The position numbers and the translations under genes were made by a program. Shown piece after piece: positions 48,379-60,347 of a DNA stretch of 64,000 nucleotides; the first letter of the stretch is position 1, and every line of letters starts with the position of its first letter. The notes under the pieces were generated by a model, which saw only the letters and a program-made list of their open reading frames with translations, was not told where the DNA came from and ran no database searches. This DNA is from Thozetella sp. PMI_491 (taxonomy: Eukaryota; Ascomycota; Sordariomycetes; Chaetosphaeriales; Chaetosphaeriaceae), in the NCBI GenBank assembly GCA_021432635.1, contig MU270069.1, positions 372,001 to 436,000 on the forward strand. The letters are read 5' to 3'.

Positions 48379-51300
48379 TCATATCAAGTCGTCATCATCG
48401 TCCCAGCCGAGTTGCTGGTAAATTGAACGTTCTTTCTCTGGCTGAGGCACATTCCCACTGGCCGTTCTGCTCGCTTCAGGCTGGACTGTCGATCTCGGAG
48501 GCACTGGTAGCCTTGATTTGATAGGCGTCTCGTCCAAGGCATGCAGGTTTCCCATGGCAGATCTCGGCTTAAGAGGCGTCTCAAACAGCGCACCGAGACC
48601 CGGGGACGAGGGCAGCGCTAGCATTGGTCTGTCGGGGACTGAGAGCAGATGAGAACTCCCTCCTGGAGCAACCCTGCGGGCCATCGTCGGGGAGGACTGC
48701 GGGATTGCAGATTCATCGCTTCGTAGAAACTGAAGAAGTGGTGGCGGGTTGGAAGATATCCTGGCTGGAGTGTCCGGTAGTCGATCCATCAAGGGAGTTG
48801 CCGCCATGGCAGAGCCGAACAGCACAGTGCTCTTCTTCCGGACAACCGTCGAGGGCACCACAGATGCGCTTGACGGAACCTTGTCGAAATCCTCTGCATC
48901 TAGCTGAGCATCGTCCCAGTCGCCCTGCAGAGATGCAGTACCTAGCACATCTTTGAAACGGTTATTCGCTGGTGTTGCCTTCACTTGCACCGCCGATGCT
49001 AACGCTCGAGTGGGCCTCTTAAGTCCTAGAGTGACAGTCAGTGATAGTTCCTAGCAACAGGCAGCTTGGGGCGCATACTTTTCAGTGAGCCAGTCGACGC
49101 TCGCCGTTCGGCCGCGTCGGTTATCTCCTTTGCTGCGAGGGCTCGATTTGGCCTCTTCAGGGCCGAGATGGCGTCCTGCAACTCGGCCTCGATCTGTGCC
49201 TTCTTCTTGGCCCGCATGTCTCCTGCACCCGTGCTGTAAGCCCTGCCGAAGACATTTACTGGTCTTTCCTTCAGCGAACCTGGCTCACCCTTCGGTATCG
49301 CTGACAGGACTGGCTCGCTGTTTTCCTTTTTCAACGTAGGAACGAAAGCAACCGATGCCGAGCGCAGGAGGGCGACTGCGTCTGGTCCGCGGGAGACGCT
49401 ACGTCGCATCTTCTCCTTAGAGAGGACCTCCTCGATCGTCTTGCCTCTGGCTTTCTTGGTAGAGGATCCGGCTCGCTTGGCCGGAGCTCCAGGCTTTGCT
49501 TTTGTTGATGCCGACTTGGGCTGCTGCTTCGGCTTCGGCGGCGACTTGATCACTGGGCCGCCCAGTTTGCGGTTGACCGAGTCGCAGAGATCCGGCAGCC
49601 GAGCAGAGAAACTGTCCGGGTCAGAGTATGGTCTATTGTTTCCGAGGCAAATAGTCACTTACAACGGCAAAATGATGTCGACACAGAAGTCTTTGAGAGG
49701 GTCGGAACTAGACCGGGCTGGGTTCTCCCCGGCGTCACCCTGAATGACAACCTGGGACTCGGCAAGGGCCTTCACCTCGTCCAGAGTCGTACTCTGCCAA
49801 ATGCAGAGTCGATCTGCATGAATATCGAGCAAGAACGGGAGATTGTGTCTGTTTCGTTTCTTTGGCCCCGGCTCAGAATCGTTCTTGGAGGCTGCCGTTC
49901 CCGAAGGGGCCCCGGAGTCCATCCCGGGTAACTGGCTCTCCTCAGCGTTCTCGGTCGTCGGCCTTAGAAGCTCCAAGGCGAGGATTTCAAGGATGAGTAT
50001 CATCTGTAGCTGAGTCTCTCTTCCCCGCAGGCAGGAGATGTGGTATTTAATCTCCTCTGGAGACATCAGCCTGTCCTCCTCTGCGGACGCTGCTGGCTTG
50101 TGAGCAGACCACCAGCGCCTGATATTCTCGTCTTCGGTAGGATAGAGCCCGTCTTTGCCTAGCTTCATCTTCTTTGTCTTCCTTTTCTTGCCCTTCGTCT
50201 CACAGCCGTCCGAGTCCTCGACACGCATCTTCATCTTTGAGATGATGTCAGGAACAGTCTCTCTATACTTCTTATCAATTAAGACAGTGGTCATCACAAG
50301 GCTCTTTAGGAACTCTATCAGTTCACTCATGTCCAAATTGGAATCGCAATCCAGATGAAAGGCGGCTCTTGCTCGAGAAAGTGGGCCTTTGGCAAAGTAT
50401 GCCAGTGATCCCTTGGACAGTTAGCGGACTATTTCACTATGGCTGAGAGTCGCAGACAAGAAATAGTACCCACCATAGAGTGATATAGGATGTCGATATA
50501 CTGGGTTCGGATATTCTGGAATATACCTTCAGCCGTAGGCTGAGGAGCCTCCTCGCTCGGCAATGGCTGTTCGGCGGGTAGGGCCACAGAGCTCCTCGAT
50601 TGCGGAAGGGAAGGCTCTCCCGGTTCAAGAGCATCTTGTTCATTATGGGCAGGGGTGGCTGCGGAAGACAAGCTAGATTCATCGCGTGTGATAGCCGGAG
50701 CCTGGCTCGGTATATCGGGGGTAGCCAAGGACCCTTGGGAACGCGGCCGTTTTCTCACCACTGACTGGAGTTCCTCGATCGCGAGCCTCTTTTTCTTTTC
50801 CTCATGGTGTGATTGGAGTGTCGTGATGGCGAACGAGTCGTTCTTGAGCATCGGCGGCGGCCGTGTTGCTTGCATGCGCTGGCTGCAGACAGCCGTTGCG
50901 TACTGGGTGAATTGTGTGACATCCACCCAGCTACCTAGCTTACATAAAGTATAGAGGCCTTTCTTCTCGCGCTCGACAGCGTACACCATCTGATTAGTCT
51001 CGGAGCGAGCGAGGAGAATGTTAGACCCTAGGCGGCCCTCCAGCTCCAAGATTTTGATGCTGGACTCGTAGAACCGGGAAGAAGGAAAGACGCCATTGGG
51101 GTTGCAAAGGTCGAGGCTGGACAATGACAAATTTTCTCGCGGGAGAAGCATGAGGGGGTTCAGGGTACGCGGCTGTGATTGTAGGTTGGAGGGGTATGGC
51201 TGTGAGAACATGTAAGTTGCTCTGTTGGTTTGGTACGAACATGCGCAAGGGCATCCGTACCTTGACTACAATGGCAGGCTTCAGAAGGTCGTCGGTTGCG

Positions 51301-51452
51301 CCTGCAGCAGCAGGCCTCCTCCGCCTCGAGTGGTGGCCATCGTTCCTGAGATCTGGGCTCCTAGGCTGCGGGCTCTCGAGAGCCGGCGCGGGGACGTGGG
51401 CTCGCGACTTGGGACGCGACACGTCCGAGCTTGGGAGGATCTGGGAAGACAT
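48379..51452 (-). CDS. sld3: DNA replication initiation regulator Sld3
   Basis: 948 residues. Sld3 loads Cdc45 on the Mcm2-7 helicase at origins and, once phosphorylated by CDK, binds Dpb11. Exons are 51452-51261, 51199-50474, 50411-49663, 49611-49079 and 49025-48379; introns are 61, 62, 51 and 53 nt. The start lies in a separate first exon (MSSQILPSSDVS); the ATG at 51211 falls inside intron 1. Exon junctions rebuild family blocks: DDLLKPAIVVK-PYPSNLQSQPRTLNPLMLLPRE, IKILELEGRLGSNILLARSE, IFQNIRTQYIDILYHSM-GSLAYFAKGPLSRARAAF, and ILPF-FSARLPDLCDSVNRKLGGPV. The basic, Ser-rich C-terminal region carries ETPLKPR (Thr883) and ETPIKSR (Thr900), both full CDK sites, and ends YQQLGWDDDDDLI, also typical. 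Confidence 0.92.
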
Positions 51453-52791
51453 GCTAGGGACGAGCAGAGGGCGCCATTGAACGCGTTAAAAGGCATAAAC
51501 GTATCAAGAAGCCATCACCAGAGCGTTGCGAGTCGAATGGCGACTGGGGGGAGTTCGAAGCACTCGGGATGATGTGACTTTAGGTTGTGGGCATCTAAGT
51601 GTGGTCCCAGTCGCGCTTTGCAACCGAGACGCGCTCCGGCAGCTCCAAATTCGCTTTTGGACTTCGGGGGTGGGTCTTCCCGCTCGGCCCATTTCTGGGT
51701 CTCTCGGCTGCTTTGAACAACATTCGCAGGGCTGGAAAGCTTGTTAGCGCGGGAAGGTGGAGGCCGCGGGTGGTGGCAGTACCGCCCTAAGTACTAAGTA
51801 AAAGCAATAAATTGGCTGACCTACAGTGAGGCGAGTACATGTTACAACGCTAGCGAGCAGCTTTCAGCGGATCAAATCCATCTTTTTACAGGGCCTGCCC
51901 GCTGAATTAGTCCGAATTTTCCATTAACAGAATCCAAACAACCCCCGGCAGGCAGCCACGTTTTTGCCCTCTTCAATGCTGGCCGATATGTATGAGCTGG
52001 ATCGTATCGACAATCCAGCACAGGATGCCCACCCGGTTTGACAATTTTTTAGTGATTGAACTCCTCACGCCAAATAACCTGTCAACCGCCTGCAGATGCA
52101 CCTGGCCCTCGAGCAACCCTAACCCTAAAGACACCCTACCAACGACTACACCACCAAACCCCCGCCTGGACCTCGATGTCCAAGCAACTGTCCGGGCCAG
52201 GTATCAACCATAGCGATGATCGTCTAGCCCTGAAGCCAGCCTAGCTTCCGCAGAGCGTACCAAACACTTACGCCTCAAGTTCATATTCTGGTGGGCTAGC
52301 TCGTTACCGGTGGGTGTGGAGTGAAAGGGCCTGGCTAAATGGTACAGGGGCTTGTCGTTTTGTGCCAATTTCGAAGGATGAAGATCTAGGAAGGTTTGCC
52401 CATTATCGTTAACGAGCCAACGACTGGCGGGCTGTGTTGGAACGATCGAAGGCCCCTGTTTAATATGGGATAAAAGCTGGGGCTAGATCATCAAAAATTC
52501 CCCTTTTACGGCAATTTGCAGGCAAAAATCCAACCTTGGTGATCGAGCAAGATAACGCACATCCTCACATGTTTTGTCCAGCAGGAGGAATATATCGCCA
52601 CTCACTTTGCAAAGACCTATCCGCCGCGTGGCCGGCTCGATCGTTGGCCGGCATAGACGAAAAGAAAAGGAAATCCCGTTGATGGAACTTTAAATAAGCG
52701 GTTGAGGTCGAGGATGCTGTTCTAGTCCACTACCTTCTTAGGCTAATCCGCAATATACGGTATGACCTAGAGGTCTGAGAAGAGCTACTAG

Positions 52792-52802
52792 GTACGGAGT
52801 AC
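52792..52802. promoter_or_regulatory. GTACGGAGTAC 11-mer, shared with the AGM1/MUS81 promoter
   Basis: It is the exact reverse complement of GTACTCCGTAC at 19549-19559. Both lie in divergent promoters. Core GTACGGAG also occurs at 62508-62515 just upstream of the carboxylesterase start. Function unknown. Confidence 0.4.
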
Positions 52803-53755
52803 TGGCTCTATTTCGCAGTGCAGGAAAGCCGTTGCAGCACATGTTGCTGCCATCCTGCGCTCCGGGCCGTCGAGGAACAAGCAGCCACCCGAAACCCCGA
52901 AGCAAGCCCGACGGGCCAAAGCCGACCGTGCATTTCACCGGCTTCTTTTGTTTGGTCTTCCTCCCAGCCGGATGCAAGGGGATGGGGGATGGCCATGGTG
53001 CACATTTCGTACAATAGCGATTGGCAGTTTTCGCTCCTCAACCTGAAACTGCTTCAGGTAGATCCGTTAATACCTAGCAGGCCTCTTGGTGGCAAGAGGA
53101 ACTAAGGGTCTCCCTCCCTTACTTTAAGATTCGGCGATAATGGCTATAACCCGGTGTGCTACCCCCTGGGCCGCGCGGGCTCGATCCCCTACCCAACTCT
53201 CGATGCGGGCAGTCGCCATGGCCCTGCACTGCTCTACTTCTGTAGAAGCTAAGTGGCCGCGGAGGTTTTAGTCCGCATACAATCCGCAGACAATCGTGCC
53301 CTATCGGAGTGAAGCGAGACCCCAAGAACAGGCTTTTCCCGCTGCAGTCCCAGGGCCTTCTGCTGGGCCGACCCAGCAGTGCGGGGATCCCGTGCATCTG
53401 GAGCGACCCGCCGTGTCTGTCGTGGCGGCTCCTCAGCGCTGCTTTTTGCTGGTGTTTCGTAGCTTCTAACCCTTCTGGCCCTGCGTGTTTGCCACGACCT
53501 TAGCTTCCAATCCCTTCCCCCCCCGGCTTGTCCGTCCACCTGGCGTCCACCTGGCTGCGGTAGTCTGAGAACCCTTGCCTAGACTGCGAAAGAAGAAAAA
53601 ACACATCGACTCATCCCTATTGCTAACTCCCGATGGACGGGAGTCCTTAGTGAGAATTTGAGGTCCCCTTGGAGAGGGTGAATCTCCTCACTGCGCGAAC
53701 CCCTCTGTCGGCTGGACCCTAATTGACGATCGATCCGGTCGCCCTCCCCCCCCCC

Positions 53756-53865
53756 NNNNNNNNNNNNNNNNNNNNNNNNNNNNNNNNNNNNNNNNNNNNN
53801 NNNNNNNNNNNNNNNNNNNNNNNNNNNNNNNNNNNNNNNNNNNNNNNNNNNNNNNNNNNNNNNNN
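53756..53865. other. Assembly gap of 110 N inside a poly-C tract
   Basis: The gap begins after C10 and ends before C5, so it most likely marks a C homopolymer that broke sequencing. Real length unknown. It lies 152 bp upstream of the chosen kinase start. Confidence 0.97.
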
Positions 53866-54017
53866 CCCCCGACGGCGCGGACAAAGCTTTTGTTTCGCAC
53901 ATCACCAGCTTCTCCCCTGGGCCATCGAACGACTTTGTCACGACCTCGACCCCGAACGGTTGCTGCACGCGCCAAATCCCAACTGCGACGAAGCCCCTCT
54001 CCTTCGTGCCATCCACC

Positions 54018-57000
54018 ATGATGGCCAGCGAGACCTCCCCCCGTGGGGTGCGATTTTCGCAGGACGAGGAAGACCTGCAGGTGCTGCCCGAGATGCTCAA
54101 GAACGTATATCGACCTCAGGTAATCACGACCGACTCGGAGAATTCAGCATCGTCGGGCGAATCCAACCACGATCACCACGTGTTGGAACAGCGGGACGAG
54201 CTCGGCGCCCTTGGGCGATATGCAGAGGCTGCCTACGCCGGCTCTATGCTGTCGCTGGGACCCGGCTCCCTCGTTAACGGCATAAGCGGCCGCCAGCGCT
54301 CCGCGGATCCGCGAGACGTTTACACCAACGGAACGACCTCGCGACCACAACGACCCGTTGGCCCTGCAAGAACTCCCTCCAACACCTACCAGCCCTACGC
54401 CCAGCGTCGGCCGGTAATTGGCGGCCCGCCGGGCCTCTATACGTCCGCCAACGGGCCGCACGCGCGCGATGGCTCGAGGCCACGTCCGGTGGGTACGTCG
54501 ACGTTCCGAGCGCAAGAGAAAGAATACATCCGGAGGCTTCGGCAGAACGACCCCCTGGGCGACTACTTCAACCCCTATGGTGCAAGCGATCAGTATGAGT
54601 CGGACTCGGAAGGCGAGACTCCTTCCTCCGAGGGCCACTTCGAGAGCTACGATGACGCCCACATCATGTTTGTTAATAACGAGGACCTCCAACCGTCCCA
54701 AGAGGATATAGCGGATCCTCAAAACCGCGAGAGGCTCGAGTGGCATGGCATGCTCGAAGCCGTACTTACGGGTGACGTCGTCAAGCAGGAGAAAAAGCGC
54801 CTGATCGGGTCGGCCGACGAGAGCCTGGAGACGGCTGCCCATAAAGCAGAGCTATGGCTTGGGATCCGGGCGAGAGTCTGCGGGAGGCACTTGCCTGTTC
54901 AGCGCAAGATGATTGAGGACGCGCGCGGTAGCCTGGATCGCGCGGTGGACGACATTGTCAATTTCTCCATCGCCGGCGAGAGCGAGGCTGGTAAGCCTCC
55001 CATCGACCAGGTCCGGGACGCAGTTGCCAAAATCGAGAAGATCGAGACCCTCTATCCCTCCAGACCTTCGTTGAAGAGTGCACTCCGGAAAACGTCAGCC
55101 GAGGCGTTTGAAGAGGCACGAGACACGATCATCTCTTGGTACAATGTCAACGAGATGATCAACACAGAGCTCTTCATCCTACAGCAGTGGGTGGGAAACG
55201 ACGATCTGGACTTTCAGCGGACCAAGGAGAGGTCGCCTAGCGGGAACGGCTTGAGCGATGAGTCGTCGTTTCTCGACCGCCTCATGAGGGAAGAGGGCCT
55301 GAAGTGCCTGCATGACGATCCCATCACCGACGGAAAGAGCTTACTGAAGAAGAGCATGCTCTACGGGATCTCACGCGTGATTCTGAAGGCCAAGGAAACC
55401 CTCATTCTCAACGCCAAGGCGTTCCAGAAGCGACACCTACCACCCTATATCGAGGAGCTTCTCACCTTAATGAGCTTTCCTACCCGGCTTATCGAAGACA
55501 TCATCCGGGTGCGGCTCGCATACGCGAAGAAGATGAAGGAATCCGCGCAGCAGAATCCGATGATGCAAGATCAGATGATTTCGCAGTTTCGGGTCCTGCT
55601 GAACCTGGCGATAGGGATCAAGCAGGAGTACGTAGCAATCTCGCAGACTGAGCCCGGCTGGGATCTCCCCCCCTGCATCAGCGAGGATTTCGACCGAGTC
55701 ATCTTGGATGCGCTTAAGTACTACTTCAAGATGCTGAATTGGAAGCTCAGCGGGAACAAGAACTCGTTCAAGGAGGCCGAGCTACTGTTCCAAGAATGGG
55801 ACTTTGGAAATGAAATCGGTAGCCAGCTGGAGCATGGCGACGTCGAGGTCGCCGAACAGTTTAGCTCCCTTACGTACAAAGCCCTCAACCGGCTCAGCCA
55901 AACATTCGACCGGGAGATTCAGAGGAAACCGAAGGAAAGCGTGGCCGACATGACCAAGCGATACAAACAAACCCTAGACTCCGTGCGCGTGCGGCAGAGG
56001 ATGCTCCAGCGCTTCTCGAGGATGCTCAGCGAGAAGTACGAAAACGCATGCGACTTCACCGTCGCGATAGGGCCGGACCGACTCCTAGAGTTGTTCGACC
56101 GCCTTATCGAGACGGGCCACTTCCTGGTGTCCACCAACAGCCCCGAGCATGAAGGTGTCATCATCGTCGCGTCACCCTCCCTCCACAGCCGGCCGGAGCA
56201 AATCCAGATATTGATTGGCACGTTCTCGTACGAGACAGTACTAGAAGATCCTACGAACCCTTATCTACTCCTCATCAGGGCCGAGGATCCGCCAGAGTGG
56301 TTCGGCGCCAAGATGGAGCTGAACGTACGGGATGAGCCACTCGACATCAAGCTGGGTCACATGAGGCTGATTGCTGGAGGCTCTCAAGCGCGTCTGGTCA
56401 ATGCCCGCAAGACGTTCCTCGAATCCATCGAGATGCAGGTGGATCTTGTCGTTGAGCAGCGCTCGAACCTCCAAAAGGTCAACATGAGGCTCATGGAGAA
56501 CCGCAAGGTTGCCTACAAACTGTCCAACGCCTTCATGGACAGCGTCCAGACCATCCGCAGCCAAACCAAGGGCCTCAACTGCCAAGAGCTAATCCAGACG
56601 TGCTTCGTGTTCGCCACCGAGTTCGGCCAACGTTCCCTCTTGTACATGGACAACAACCGCCGGCAGATGAATAACATCAAACTCACCGCCCTGGCTCTCG
56701 ACTGGGTAAGCTTTATTTGCGACGACTGCCAGTCTTCCGAGCGGCGGACGTTTCGGTGGGCCGTGCTGGCCCTCGAGTTTGCCATGTACATGACACGTGG
56801 CAGGCATATCCTAGACCTAGACCCGAACGAGTACGCGCAGTTGCGGACGAAAGTTGCTGGCTGCATGGCACTTTTAATTTCCCACTTTGACATCATGGGC
56901 GCGCGGTCCAACACGGTCGCGGCCCAGGCGGAAAGGCAACGCACGGAGGCGCTGCTAGGCCAGATGCGGCGGCTCAACAACGGCCAGATTATGGAGGATC

Positions 57001-58180
57001 AGGAGGCGGCCGATCTGGTGCGGGAGCACTGGCTTCAGAAGCTCGCCGAGGTGGACGAGACGAGGAAAGAGCTCCTCCTTGAGCGGTCGGCCCTGGGTAG
57101 GGTCCTGGAGGCATCAAACGAGGTGGATCGCTCGCTCGCCTGGCTCTCGTCGACGGCTACCAACTTTACCATGCGGTGGCAGCAAGGCAACTTCGTCGGC
57201 GGCGGCACGTTCGGCAACGTCTACGCGGCCATGAACCTTGATACAGGACACCCGATGGCGGTGAAGGAGATTCGTCTGCAGGATCCAAAGCTGATACCGA
57301 GCATCGCCGGCCAAATCAGGGACGAGATGCGGGTGCTAGAGTCTGTAGATCATCCCAATGTCGTCTCCTACTACGGAATCGAGGTGCACCGAGATCGGGT
57401 CTACATCTTCATGGAGATGTGCTCGGGCGGCTCGCTGGCAAATCTACTGGAGCATGGGCGGATCGAGGACGAGCAGGTTACCATGGTGTACGCGCTGCAG
57501 CTTCTAGAAGGTCTCGCCTACCTTCACGAAGTCAAGATTGCCCATCGCGACATCAAACCAGAGAGTGAGTTTTCCGCCAACGCTGATTTTGTTTGTGGCC
57601 ACGGCGCGGTACTAACGCGAGCCTAGATATTCTTCTCGATCACAACGGCATCATCAAGTACGTTGACTTTGGCGCCGCCAAGCTGATTGCCCGCCAAGGT
57701 CGCACTCTCGTCCATGAAGCGGCAAGCACGAAGCCCAACAAGTCCATGACCGGCACGCCGATGTACATGTCGCCCGAAGTGATCAAGGGCGAGACCCCAG
57801 GTCACTTCGGCGCCGTCGACATATGGTCACTAGCTTGCGTCATTCTCGAGATGGCCACTGGCAGGAGACCCTGGGCAAACCTCGACAACGAATGGGCCAT
57901 CATGTACAACATCGCCCAGGGCAACCCACCCCAGCTCCCAACACCAGACCAGCTCAGCGAGGAAGGCATCGACTTCCTCCGGCGGTGCTTTGTGCGGGAC
58001 TCGAGAAAGCGGCCTACTGCCGTTGAACTACTTCAGCACGAGTGGATCATGACCATTCGAAACCGAATCGTCGAGCCGCCGACCCCCAGCAGTGACGCGA
58101 GTACCTCGGCGCAGACTACCCCCAACACGACCGGCTCAAGCGGCAAAGGCCCTCTTGGATCGGATGGCCCGTTCCCATAA
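54018..58180 (+). CDS. MAP kinase kinase kinase of the HOG pathway (Ssk2/Wis4/OS-4 type)
   Basis: 1366 residues. It receives the osmotic and oxidative signal from the Ssk1-type response regulator and phosphorylates the Pbs2-type MAPKK. Exons are 54018-57564 and 57627-58180; the 62-nt intron splits HRDIKPE|NILLD. A large conserved helical N-terminal region (FFNPYG-like acidic stretch, LEWHGMLEAVLTGDVVKQEK, IISWYNVNEMINTELFILQQW) precedes the kinase domain at about 1055-1325. Kinase motifs: GGGTFGNV, Lys1083 in MAVKEI, HRDIKPEN with Asp1178, DFGAAK, and GTPMYMSPEV with the activation loop before it. Two ATGs stand in tandem; I chose the first (CCACC before it). The frame stays open leftward to the gap, so an earlier start cannot be excluded. 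Ssk2 versus other MAPKKK rests on the N-terminal half and MYMSPEVI, and is strong. Confidence 0.93.
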
Positions 58181-60347
58181 TTCCGACTCTCCGGTCTCCA
58201 TGAATCTCCCAGCCTTCTCCGATGCTGGAAGGACGCATACTCCAACCTACTCTTCCCATCTTTCCTGCCTCAACCTGAGGCGGCGCCTCTTGCAGGGCTG
58301 CCTGCGCTGCAGTTATACCCCTTGGGCCGTCTATTTCCCTACATAGCGCTCGCCAGTCCTAGTCGGAGGAACCTAGCCATGTCAGGGAGGCATCACGTAC
58401 CCAAGATTGTTCTAATTAGGCCCAGTTCCCCCGGCGAGTGGCAGCGCCACAGCGCATCTTAAAGTATGCAGAGCCATGCAAAGTGTACCTTGAGATGAGT
58501 GCCCGGGCAGACGATTCCCCCTTGTGCTGTATTGTGAAACGATAATGATCCGGATGACACTGGGCTACGGAGGCTTTTCGGGGCTTGTTTGGTCAGAGGA
58601 TAGGCGCGGTGGTGGCTCGCATTTACATTATGAAGAGGTGTAAGCGGCGAGCCTCTGCCATTTTAATCCGTGAACATACTTCTTCACCAGGCACCCAACT
58701 ACACTTTTGCAGAGACCTCGGTCCCGATATAGACCAACCCAAACCCACTTATACCACAATAATTCAAGCGTTTATATCCTCGAAGTTCTATCGCTGCCCT
58801 CGTCCACCGGTGACCTCGCCCTTATTCTATCATGCTAGAGATCTCCTAGGCCACCGTAGCTAGCTAAGACATACCCGTTCTCCACTCTGCTTCCCATACT
58901 CCAAACTTCCACACTCGAGCTCATGTCCAGAGCCGGAGCTGTTAATCGCTGCCTGGCCACGAAGCGGAAAGACAAGGTAATTTAGGCAGCGTTATCGGAG
59001 CACACATGGCAGCTTTCTCCGCCTCCAAAGGCGGCTGCCATCCGGTGCGCTTTACCATAATAACAGGAGCCTTCCTCAACCGCGCACTGGGTGACATGGA
59101 GAGATTGCAGCCGGAGCCGGAGCCGGAGCGCCGTCCAAGGCCTTGCCACCGCCTTGCACGACGGCAGACGCCAGTCAGTCGGCGCCGGCGTATGATATAG
59201 CAGGAGGGCGTCGGGGCATATAGTTCGTTGGTACGTAGTATGGTCGGTTGGCGGCGTAGGGGAGGCACCCGTCCAAGCCCCCAAGACAGAGTAATCTCAC
59301 CGATGAAATGACCACGCTAGGCAGCCTCAGTGGGCTTGCACCCCAGCCACGCACGTAGAGCTCAATAATATGCGACGTAATGAGTCGTGTCCTGGTAAAT
59401 AGATAACCTCCTTGCGACGTTACCTGGCCATGCGATCCTCCGATCCTCCGGCAGGCGGACCGCGGGCCCACTTTCGGCGAGCAGCGCGGCGGCTCCGTGC
59501 TCCGTACCGGAGGCAGGCGGTTCGCGGCACAGGTCCTCAAGGGTCTCACAGGCAGGACAGCGCAGCAATCCTCCCGTCGGGGGGAGGGGGGGGTGTAGAA
59601 GGGGGAGAGCACAGTCGAAGGATCTGGCCTAAGTCCTGAGGCACAGGTACTTTGATTTCTTTCGACGACGTAATATTTTGGTCTGGGGCACTTTGGTAGG
59701 GAAAGGAGCGGCACATAGCCAACAGAGGCAAGGTGCCCCTGTGAATGTCACGGTGGGTGGCCATCCCGCACAGGGCGCTCTCCTCGCTTCCGCAGCGCAG
59801 CCGAGGAGCGAGAAACCGCATGTCCGTTTTCGTCTTTCGGGTGCAGACTCCGGCTCCCATTCCCCTCGTCCCTCCCCGGATTTCGATGCTGCTGATGTTG
59901 GCGGCCCTGGAGAGGTGCCGCGCGGGTAGGACACCTAGGTGCATGGATGCTCCGGGATGTGCCGCAGCGTTCTGAGGTATCTATCGCCGGGGCGGTACCT
60001 ACACGGTACAAACTGTACCTACATGGGACGAAGGGACAGGCCCACCCACAGGCTCTCATAGGTTCCATCGTACTTTGTACTCTTCTATAATACGTAGCAC
60101 CACCATCATCCAAGGCGTTGGAGCTAGGGCGTCGAAGACGCGGGGGCCAGCAGGACCGTATCAGGCATTGACACTAATTAGAGACGCATGCGCGCCTGCA
60201 GCCGGGCTTCATCCCGATTTGTACATAGGCAAGCTAAGGCTACATGTACATAATCCTCAGCTTACAGCGGGCCGTCGAAGCAGAGCGACAAACTGGGCCA
60301 TCAAACCACGACAGCACAGATGACAGGCCTGGAGGTGTGGACTTCCT
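58181..60347. other. Convergent spacer between the kinase gene and the carboxylesterase gene
   Basis: 2.2 kb. Short GGAGCC repeats lie at about 59110-59128, and paired TGTACCTACA/GGTACCTACAC motifs near 59993-60025. ORFs of 60-180 codons on both strands overlap and have no recognisable domain. Confidence 0.5.

Larger units (their letters stand above)
51453..54017. promoter_or_regulatory. Divergent spacer between SLD3 and the SSK2-type kinase gene
   Basis: 2.6 kb with both promoters and the assembly gap. Palindrome GTACGGAGTAC is at 52792-52802 and a two-unit telomere-like CCCTAACCCTAAA at 52117-52129. No conserved ORF; a B-box-like GGCTCGATCCCC near 53186 does not fold as a tRNA. Confidence 0.5.

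Noticed and set aside
49633-49662. 30-nt intron in SLD3
   Set aside because: Too short for a fungal intron; the 51-nt version ending at 49612 has a branch site and gives the conserved ILPFFSARLPDLC.
51209-51211. SLD3 start at this ATG
   Set aside because: Lies in intron 1; the upstream exon supplies a conserved N-terminal block.
53130-53210. Possible tRNA (B-box-like GGCTCGATCCCC)
   Set aside because: Neither the acceptor nor the T stem pairs on either strand.
54006-54017. Kinase start at the GTG codon at 54006
   Set aside because: Nuclear fungal genes start at ATG; tandem ATGs with CCACC lie 12 nt downstream.
53579-54100. Minus-strand ORF running through the N gap
   Set aside because: Depends on undefined bases and overlaps the kinase start; no protein similarity.
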